Under the pieces are notes generated by a model. The model worked only from the letters and a program-made list of their open reading frames with translations, had not been told where the DNA came from and ran no database searches. DNA of 5,817 bases from Deltaproteobacteria bacterium (GTDB lineage Bacteria; Desulfobacterota; G020345765): the NCBI GenBank assembly GCA_030616835.1, contig JAUWWP010000192.1:1-5817 (forward strand), written 5' to 3'. How positions within the stretch are numbered: the first letter of the stretch is position 1; every line of letters starts with the position of its first letter. Below, one piece after another: positions 1 through 4,841 of the stretch. Made by a program: the position numbers and the translations under genes.

Positions 1-312
1 GGGGTGGCCGGAGTAATAATGGGAGTTGATGGGATCTCCGTTGATAATTATATTAAGGGGGGGGCAAGCCTTGAGATTCAGTCGATTGGAGCGGAATATG
101 CCGTTATTTTAGAGCAGATAAAAAAGGTTTCCAAGATGCTGAAGTCTGGGAAACTAAAGGAAATCACCATCTTTTCCGAAGGTTTCATACTTATTATCCA
201 TTCAATAAATGAGGATTACTTTGTTGCCTTAGCCCTGAAACCCGAAGGGAACTACGGCAAGGGACGCTACCTCCTACGCATGGCCATACCAAAGATAAGG
301 GCAGAGTTTTAA
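1..312 (+). CDS. Roadblock/LC7 domain protein (MglB-like), N-terminus missing
   Basis: This is the C-terminal part of a small Roadblock/LC7 protein. The frame is open from base 1, giving 103 visible residues ending in IRAEF and TAA. Family members are usually about 120 residues and start before the GA(I/V)IMGxDG strand seen here at the left edge, so roughly 15-20 N-terminal residues probably lie outside the window; the GTG at base 4 is unlikely to be the true start. Visible hallmarks are IMGVDGISVDNY, then an IGAEYAVILEQIKK helix, an ITIFSEGFILIIHSI strand pair, and YFVALALKPEGNYGKGRYLLR. Such proteins form dimers and often act on small Ras-like GTPases (MglB on MglA) in polarity, gliding and pilus positioning. 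No GTPase partner is visible here, so the target is unknown. The family call is firm; the role is inference. Confidence 0.87.
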   Translation, partial: GVAGVIMGVDGISVDNYIKGGASLEIQSIGAEYAVILEQIKKVSKMLKSGKLKEITIFSEGFILIIHSINEDYFVALALKPEGNYGKGRYLLRMAIPKIRAEF

Positions 313-321
313 GCCTTAACC

Positions 322-376
322 TTAAACCCTCCCTTTGCCTCGTTAGATAGTAAGCATCTAATGGGGCGGGGTTTAA
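322..376 (+). promoter_or_regulatory. Nested hairpin in the leader before aroQ
   Basis: Inner arms 337-348 (GCCTCGTTAGAT) and 356-367 (ATCTAATGGGGC) pair over 12 positions, two of them G-T wobbles, around a 7-base loop. An outer stem pairs TTAAACCC (322-329) with GGGTTTAA (369-376), leaving the left side bulged. No T-tract follows, so it is not a classical intrinsic terminator. A second small hairpin (AAAGTTT 375-381 with AAACTTT 387-393) follows directly. The structure lies in the 99-base gap between the roadblock gene and aroQ. It could be a leader regulatory element, an RNA processing site or a weak terminator. Pairing was done by eye. Confidence 0.5.
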
Positions 377-411
377 AGTTTCTTCCAAACTTTCTAACGG
401 GGTTTAGCTTC

Positions 412-864
412 ATGATAAAAATTCTGGTTATTCACGGGCCTAATCTTGATCTTCTGGGCTCTCGCGAGCAGAAGCTCTATGGCCATTTAACTCTACCTGA
501 GATAAATACGCAGATTAGAAAGATGGCCCAGAAGACTAAAGTGGGCGTGGAGATCTTTCAGTCCAACGATGAAGGAAAGTTGGTAAGTAAGATTGGGAAG
601 GCTAAAGGTAAATATCAGGGGCTCCTGATCAATCCTGCTGCTTACACCCATACCAGTGTTGCTCTCCGAGATGCCATTCTGTCTGCGGGAATACCAACGG
701 TCGAAGTTCACCTCTCCAACATCTATTGCCGGGAGGAGTTTCGCCGGCACTCCTTCATCTCGGATATTGCCCTGGGCCAGGTGGTAGGATTTGGCCCCGA
801 CAGCTACCTTCTGGGCCTGGAGGGGTTGGTAAATTACCTTAAAAGAGAGGGTTCAGGTCCTTAG
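412..864 (+). CDS. aroQ: 3-dehydroquinate dehydratase, type II
   Basis: The enzyme converts 3-dehydroquinate to 3-dehydroshikimate, step three of the shikimate pathway to aromatic amino acids; it is cytosolic and the family is dodecameric. The protein is 150 residues, the normal family length. It begins MIKILVIHGPNLDLLGSRE, with the active-site Arg18 and Tyr23 in the flexible lid region. It then shows QSNDEGKLV (50-58), INPAAYTHTSVALRDA with Asn74 and His80, and EVHLSNIYCREEFRRHS with Glu98, His100 and Arg111. All expected catalytic and binding residues are present. Gln20 replaces the usual Pro in the REP motif. The ATG at 412 is chosen because family members start right at this strand; an in-frame ATG at 361 would add 17 unrelated residues, lies inside the leader hairpin and has no ribosome site. 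GGGG at 399-402 is a weak ribosome site. Confidence 0.96.
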   Translation: MIKILVIHGPNLDLLGSREQKLYGHLTLPEINTQIRKMAQKTKVGVEIFQSNDEGKLVSKIGKAKGKYQGLLINPAAYTHTSVALRDAILSAGIPTVEVHLSNIYCREEFRRHSFISDIALGQVVGFGPDSYLLGLEGLVNYLKREGSGP

Positions 865-1070
865 GTTAAAAATTTCGCTCTTGAGTTTCGGGTTATGACC
901 CTTTAGTGGTTGGTAAAACTTTGTAAGATATCGGTTAGGTCAAACGGTTGTGGTTGCGCAGCTAGTGTCGGGATTCGTAAAGCGGTTATGAATGAAATCA
1001 AAAAGCCAATTATCGGTGAGTGTAAAGGAAAACGCAACCTGGTGACGAAAGACGAAACAAGCAGCGCAAC

Positions 1071-1084
1071 CGAATAACGAATAA
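1071..1084 (+). repeat. Short tandem repeat, CGAATAA x2
   Basis: Two perfect head-to-tail 7-base copies are followed by a degenerate CTAAT. They sit in the right arm of the inverted-repeat element. Similar ATTCG-rich tracts are frequent in repeat debris of bacterial intergenic DNA; that remark is from memory. Confidence 0.6.
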
Positions 1085-1104
1085 CTAATGGGAGTTTGGT
1101 CAAC

Positions 1105-1126
1105 TTGTCCTGAGCCTGTCGAAGAA
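1105..1126. repeat. CCTGAGCCTGTCGAAG-type dispersed repeat motif
   Basis: The stretch contains CCTGAGCCTGTCGAAG (1109-1124), whose reverse complement begins CTTCGACAGGCTCAGG. From memory this core recurs in intergenic regions of many unrelated bacterial and candidate-phylum genomes, usually as part of paired inverted copies. Only one copy is seen here, inside the right arm of the 888-1169 element, where it forms most of the extra length of that arm. Its function is not known to me. Confidence 0.5.
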
Positions 1127-1187
1127 GTGGTTAACTACAAACATCAACCGAGTAAGGGGTCACGACCGAGTTTCTGCCTGAATAGTA

Positions 1188-2270
1188 ATGAATAAACATC
1201 GGGTAGCAAAGCTTAGGGAATTGTTGAAACAGAAGAAATTAGATTGCCTGCTCATAGTATCACCCCCGAACCTTCGCTATCTCAGCGGCTTCTCTGGCAG
1301 CAGCGGGGCCTTGCTGATTACCAGAGAAGATGGCTTTTTTTTGACCGATTCTCGCTACCGCAGCCAGGCCCGGAGGGAGGCCAAAGGCTTTGTAGTTAGG
1401 CAGTGCCGGAAGATGATCGAGGGGATTGCTGAGTTTGGCCGGTCAGTAGGTATAAAGAGAATGGGGTTTGAAGCCAGCCACCTTACCTATCAGGACTATC
1501 AGAGACTTCAAGAGCTACTTCTTAAGGTAAAGCTAATTCCCCTGGGCAAAGAGTTAGATAGCTTACGGGCGATTAAGGAAAAGGAGGAGATTAGTTTAAT
1601 CAAGAAGGCAACCAGGATTGCTACTCAGGGCTTTCTCGAGCTAAAAGATACAGTTCAGCCGGGTTCCCGGGAAAGGAATCTGGCAATAGAACTGGAGCAT
1701 CAGCTTAAAAAAAGGGGGTCAGGAGAGCTTCCTTTTGAGATTATTGTAGCCTCAGGTCCCCGGGGAGCCCTTCCCCACGGAGTGGCAAGTGAAAAGAGGA
1801 TCCGGAAGGGGGAGATGGTAATTATAGATTTTGGTTCCCGCTATAAAGGGTACTGTTCGGATGAGACCTGCACCCTTCTGATGGGGAGCCCTACCAGGAG
1901 GCAGAAGAAAGTATATCAAATCGTAAAAGCGGCTCACGACAAGGCGATAGATTTCATTAAACCAGGAAGAAAGGCCTCCCAGATCGACGAGGTTGCCCGA
2001 GAGCATATTCGCCAGGCTGGCTATAACCACGGTTTCGGCCATGGTCTGGGGCACGGTGTGGGGCTGGCAATTCACGAAGAACCCCTGATCTCACCAGATT
2101 CTTCTACAGTGATTGAGGAGGGGATGGTCTTTACTATTGAGCCGGGAATATACCTTGAGGGTTGGGGAGGGGTAAGGATCGAGGATATGGTAGTAGCTAC
2201 CCGGGAGGGCTGCCGGATGCTAACCCAGGTTTCTAAGGAAATGGGGAGCATTGTCCCCAGGCAGTGTTAA
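1188..2270 (+). CDS. M24 family metallopeptidase, Xaa-Pro aminopeptidase type
   Basis: A likely cytosolic exopeptidase that removes N-terminal residues preceding proline (aminopeptidase P) or splits Xaa-Pro dipeptides (prolidase). The 360 residues match the short bacterial form. Residues 1-125 are the creatinase/prolidase N-terminal domain (NLRYLSGFSGSSGALLIT, FLTDSRY). From about 133 follows the pita-bread catalytic domain. The dinuclear metal ligands are all present: Asp214 (VIIDFG), Asp225 (CSDET), His289 (GHGLGHGVGL), Glu318 (TIEPG) and Glu332 (VRIED). His285 and His296 match the second-shell histidines. One oddity is SDETCT, where the family usually has SD(I/M)TRT, so Arg is replaced by Cys228. 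The ATG at 1188 fits the family start, but no Shine-Dalgarno sequence precedes it; the repeat element ends about 18 bases upstream. In related genomes this gene often sits between aroQ and efp; efp is absent here. Confidence 0.93.
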   Translation: MNKHRVAKLRELLKQKKLDCLLIVSPPNLRYLSGFSGSSGALLITREDGFFLTDSRYRSQARREAKGFVVRQCRKMIEGIAEFGRSVGIKRMGFEASHLTYQDYQRLQELLLKVKLIPLGKELDSLRAIKEKEEISLIKKATRIATQGFLELKDTVQPGSRERNLAIELEHQLKKRGSGELPFEIIVASGPRGALPHGVASEKRIRKGEMVIIDFGSRYKGYCSDETCTLLMGSPTRRQKKVYQIVKAAHDKAIDFIKPGRKASQIDEVAREHIRQAGYNHGFGHGLGHGVGLAIHEEPLISPDSSTVIEEGMVFTIEPGIYLEGWGGVRIEDMVVATREGCRMLTQVSKEMGSIVPRQC

Positions 2271-2282
2271 GAGCGGGGAAAT

Positions 2283-2311
2283 TTGACATTGGATATTATA
2301 TGTTATATAAT
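2283..2311 (+). promoter_or_regulatory. Consensus sigma-70 promoter for the TPR-ATPase operon
   Basis: TTGACA at 2283-2288 and TATAAT at 2306-2311 are both perfect consensus hexamers, separated by exactly 17 bases. Transcription would start near 2318-2320, giving a leader of about 32 bases before the TTG start at 2352. A second TATAAT at 2314-2319 is too far from the -35 element to be paired with it. The promoter lies just after the peptidase stop, so the TPR and ATPase genes can be expressed independently of the genes upstream. Confidence 0.8.
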
Positions 2312-2318
2312 TATATAA
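2303..2318. promoter_or_regulatory. Perfect 16-base AT palindrome over the -10 element
   Basis: TTATATAATTATATAA equals its own reverse complement and covers the -10 hexamer. This is a position where a dimeric repressor could block RNA polymerase. It is also low-complexity AT sequence, in which palindromes arise easily, and the strand-opening role of the -10 region alone could explain it. No regulator gene is seen nearby. An operator role is speculative. Confidence 0.3.
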
Positions 2319-2339
2319 TCAGATAAGTTTCTAAAAAGA

Positions 2340-2354
2340 AGAGGGAAGAAATTG
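2340..2354 (+). promoter_or_regulatory. Ribosome binding site and TTG start of the TPR gene
   Basis: AGAGGG ends at 2345, six bases before a TTG codon at 2352. The protein read from TTG (MPIDKSKIVEAANRYLQKGQ) begins directly with the first TPR helix, as related proteins do, and no ATG or GTG occurs between the promoter and this point. The TTG start is therefore preferred. Confidence 0.75.
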
Positions 2355-4817
2355 CCGATCGATAAGAGCAAAATCGTCGAAGCCGCCAATAGGTATCTGC
2401 AGAAGGGGCAGATAGATAAGGCTATTAAGGAGTTCTCCAAGATCACCGAGGTTGATCCTCGAGATGTTCGGGTCCGACTTAAACTGGGTGAACTCTATGC
2501 CCGGAAAGGAATGAGGGAAGAAGCGGTTAATGAGTATCGCCTGGCGGCAGAGGAGTATACGCGGGCTGGATTTTACTCCAAGGGAGTTGCCGTTTTTAAA
2601 CAGGCCCTAAAGGTTGATATCCGTCAGGTTGATATCTACAGTAAGCTGGGAGATCTTTACCAGAAATTAGGGCTGACTAACGAGGCAATGACTCAGTATA
2701 AAATTGTTGCCAATTACTATGATAAGGAAGGGCTGGCTAAGGAATGCCAGGGAGTGCTCAAGAAGATTGTGGAGCTGGATCCTAACAATCTCTCTAATCG
2801 GGTTAAACTGGCTGAGAGTTATTACCAAGGGAATCTCCGGAAAGAGGCTGATGAGGAGTTCGGAAAGGTAATAAGTACTCTAAGAGAACAGGGGAGGACT
2901 AATGATCTGATCACGCTTTATGAGAGAATGCTGGCAACCAACCCCAAATATTATGCGTTAATTAAGGAGCTGAGCAAGATCTATCTGGAGAGAGGGGAGC
3001 CCCAGCGGGCTCTGATTAAGCTGCAGATGCCTCTGAAAGAAGGGGTGAAGGATGGAGAGGTTTTATCTTTGCTGGCTGAGGTCTATATAAAATTAGACAG
3101 GGTGGAGAAGGCTAAAACTGCCCTGAAGGAGCTGGCAAGAATATGTGAAGAGAAGGGGGAGATTGAGGCTAAGGAAGAGGCCTATCGTAGGGTTCTTCAG
3201 TGCGATTCCCAAGACCCGGATGCCTTACGGGTTTTAGGTCTTGCTGCTCCTCCCGCCGCTCCGGAAGAAAGGGTGTTAAAGGAGGAGCCGGGAGAAGTTA
3301 GAGTGGAAGCTCCGCCAGAGCCGAAACCAGCAGAGGCTAAAGTTAGAGTGGAAGCTCAGCCAGAGGGGACACCAGCGAGGGCCAAAGGAGAGGATAGTAT
3401 TTCTCGGCACTTTACCGAGGCCGATATCTATCTCAAGTATGGATTAAAGGGTAAGGCTCTGGAGCAATTCGGTTCGATCCTGAAGCTTCAGCCAGCCAAT
3501 GATCAGGCACTTAATAAGCTAAGAGATTTAGGTGCATCTGCGGAGGAGCGGGAGAAGGTTGTCTCCCAATTCATTGTTCTGGCCGAGGAATATTTAAAAA
3601 GGGGAGAAAAGGAAAATTCAGAAAGATTTTTAGGAGAGGTTCTGAAAATAGACCCGGAGAACCCTCAGGCCAGTAAACTTTTAGGTACCTTCGAAGCACC
3701 AGCGGAGGCTCCTGCTGAGGCAGAGTTAGTGGAAGAGGAGGCTCCGGAGATCGAGCTGGAGGTGGAGGAGCCTCTGGTAGAAGTGGCTGCTGAAGAAGAG
3801 GCTCCTGCCAGTCCTATGGAAGCTGGCGAGGAAGAAACTGTTGTTTTGGAAGAGCCAGTTATTAGCGTTGAACCGGAGCCAGTGCAGGCACCGATAGAGG
3901 AGCCGGTAGGGCAGGAAATTGAGCTGGAAGTGCAGGAAGATTCTGTGATTGCTGAAGAACTGGACGAGGCAGAATTTTATATCCAACAGGGTCTGTATGC
4001 TGAGGCTAAGAGAATCTACCAGAAGATCCTTCAGGTTCATCCGCAGGAGAGCCGGGTGGAGCTTAAGCTAAAGGAATTGAGTGAGCTGGAGGGGAGGGTG
4101 AAAGAGGTACCGATAGTTTCGGAGCCGGAAGCTGAGGAGGTAGGAGAAAAGGCGCCGGCGGTAGAGGTCGTCCAGGGGGCTGAGGAAGTTTTCGACCTGG
4201 CTAAGGAACTAGAGGAAGAGCTATCGATTGAGGAGCTGGAAAAGCCGAGTGTATCAGTGGAGGGGCCTGAGGGAGAAGAGATCTTTGAGGATACCTTTCA
4301 GGAGTTTAAGAAAGGGGTTGAGAAGACCCTGAGTAAAGAAGATACCGACACTCATTATGATCTGGGGATTGCTTATAAAGAGATGGGGCTGCTCAATGAT
4401 GCTATCGGAGAATTCGAGATCGCACTTGCCAGTCCGAAAAAGGAGATGGATTGCTGTGCTATGCTCGGGCTCTGCTATATGGAAAAGGGGGAACCGAAGA
4501 GGGCGATAGAATCTTATTCCCGGGGTCTGGCCAATCCCAGGCTTTCGGGTAAAGAGAAGGTGGGCTTGAATTATGAGTTGGCAGTTGCCTATGAGGCTGA
4601 TGGGGATCCTGACAGGGCATTAGAGAGATTTGAAATGGTTGGAGAGATGGAAAAAGATTTCCGGGATGTTCAGGAACGATTAGCTGGTCTCCGCAAAAAA
4701 GCAGTTACTCCGCCAACCGTTGAGGAAGAGGTTATCCCTGCTCCGGAGGAAGAGGTGAAGAAGGTCATACCTATTTCGGGAAGGAGGAGGTCGGGAAAGA
4801 AGATCTCTTATGTTTAG
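2352..4817 (+). CDS. Large TPR scaffold protein with acidic linkers
   Basis: An 821-residue protein with no signal peptide or membrane segment, so probably cytoplasmic. Residues 8-297 form a regular array of tetratricopeptide-like helix pairs (LKLGELYARKG, SKLGDLYQKLG, LLAEVYIKLDR). A Pro/Glu/Ala linker (298-348) contains a 15-residue tandem duplication. TPR pairs follow at 349-394 and 401-445, then a very acidic linker (448-533), another TPR pair (536-581), a second acidic linker (582-645) and a C-terminal TPR block (646-780) with THYDLGIAYKEMGL and CCAMLGLCYMEKG. The tail ends in a basic cluster, GRRRSGKK. TPR arrays bind partner proteins. From memory, similar proteins occur in Deltaproteobacteria, and the C-terminal block is their most conserved part. 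It is 24 bases upstream of an ExeA-like ATPase, which suggests a scaffold for the same envelope machine. The exact role is unknown. Confidence 0.88.
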   Translation: MPIDKSKIVEAANRYLQKGQIDKAIKEFSKITEVDPRDVRVRLKLGELYARKGMREEAVNEYRLAAEEYTRAGFYSKGVAVFKQALKVDIRQVDIYSKLGDLYQKLGLTNEAMTQYKIVANYYDKEGLAKECQGVLKKIVELDPNNLSNRVKLAESYYQGNLRKEADEEFGKVISTLREQGRTNDLITLYERMLATNPKYYALIKELSKIYLERGEPQRALIKLQMPLKEGVKDGEVLSLLAEVYIKLDRVEKAKTALKELARICEEKGEIEAKEEAYRRVLQCDSQDPDALRVLGLAAPPAAPEERVLKEEPGEVRVEAPPEPKPAEAKVRVEAQPEGTPARAKGEDSISRHFTEADIYLKYGLKGKALEQFGSILKLQPANDQALNKLRDLGASAEEREKVVSQFIVLAEEYLKRGEKENSERFLGEVLKIDPENPQASKLLGTFEAPAEAPAEAELVEEEAPEIELEVEEPLVEVAAEEEAPASPMEAGEEETVVLEEPVISVEPEPVQAPIEEPVGQEIELEVQEDSVIAEELDEAEFYIQQGLYAEAKRIYQKILQVHPQESRVELKLKELSELEGRVKEVPIVSEPEAEEVGEKAPAVEVVQGAEEVFDLAKELEEELSIEELEKPSVSVEGPEGEEIFEDTFQEFKKGVEKTLSKEDTDTHYDLGIAYKEMGLLNDAIGEFEIALASPKKEMDCCAMLGLCYMEKGEPKRAIESYSRGLANPRLSGKEKVGLNYELAVAYEADGDPDRALERFEMVGEMEKDFRDVQERLAGLRKKAVTPPTVEEEVIPAPEEEVKKVIPISGRRRSGKKISYV
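3295..3384 (+). repeat. In-frame 45-base tandem duplication in the TPR gene linker
   Basis: Two copies, 3295-3339 and 3340-3384, each encode 15 residues: VRVEAPPEPKPAEAK and VRVEAQPEGTPARAK, shifted by one codon from the DNA units. The first 26 bases of the copies differ at a single position, while the rest is more diverged (about 12 of 19 identical). The length is a multiple of three, so the frame is kept. It lengthens the disordered linker between the first and second TPR arrays. Confidence 0.85.
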
Positions 4818-4830
4818 CTCGGCAGTGAAA

Positions 4831-4839
4831 GGAAGGAGG
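4831..4839 (+). promoter_or_regulatory. Strong Shine-Dalgarno region of the ATPase gene
   Basis: GGAAGGAGG precedes the ATG at 4842. The AGGAGG core would leave only 2 bases to the start, but the overlapping GGAAGG (4831-4836) leaves 5, so the region works in a second register. There are 24 bases between the TPR stop and this ATG and no terminator, which supports co-transcription. Confidence 0.75.
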
Positions 4840-4841
4840 CT

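Larger units (their letters stand above)
888..1169. repeat. Imperfect inverted-repeat element, MITE-like, filling the aroQ-peptidase gap
   Basis: The 323-base stretch 865-1187 holds no convincing gene. Its two ends match as inverted repeats: 888-912 and the reverse complement of 1145-1169 agree at about 20 of 26 aligned columns, with small gaps. Further inward, colinear pairs occur: TTTGTA 920-925 with TACAAA 1136-1141, CAAAC 941-945 with GTTTG 1094-1098, and GGTTGCGCAGC 952-962 with 1061-1071 (10 of 11). The right arm is longer by about 30 bases, and that extra part includes the motif at 1105-1126. The order and symmetry suggest a degenerate terminal-inverted-repeat element or large palindromic repeat. 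No transposase is encoded and no clear target-site duplication is visible. Whether copies exist elsewhere cannot be seen from this window. Confidence 0.5.

Noticed and set aside
337..367. Intrinsic terminator for the roadblock gene
   Set aside because: The stem is good, but it is followed by GGGGTTTAAAG and not by a T-tract.
361..411. N-terminal extension of aroQ from the ATG at 361
   Set aside because: The extra 17 residues have no family counterpart, the ATG sits in a hairpin arm with no Shine-Dalgarno sequence, and the start at 412 gives the normal length.
910..1077. Plus-strand frame of 55 residues from TTG (contains GCGCAAS and a Lys-rich C-terminus)
   Set aside because: No ribosome site and no family resemblance; the same DNA is open on the other strand and is better explained as repeat sequence. 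It could be revisited if copies of the element conserve this frame.
903..1103. Minus-strand frame of 66 residues starting at TTG
   Set aside because: It lies wholly within the inverted-repeat element, has no recognisable motif or ribosome site, and its openness is easily due to chance.
1752..2075. Minus-strand frame of 107 residues opposite the peptidase
   Set aside because: It overlaps the conserved metal-binding core of the peptidase and shows no protein-like motif.
3726..4040. Minus-strand frame of 104 residues opposite the acidic linker
   Set aside because: It is a shadow of the GAG/GAA-rich coding strand, giving a Leu/Phe/Ser-rich translation with no domain.
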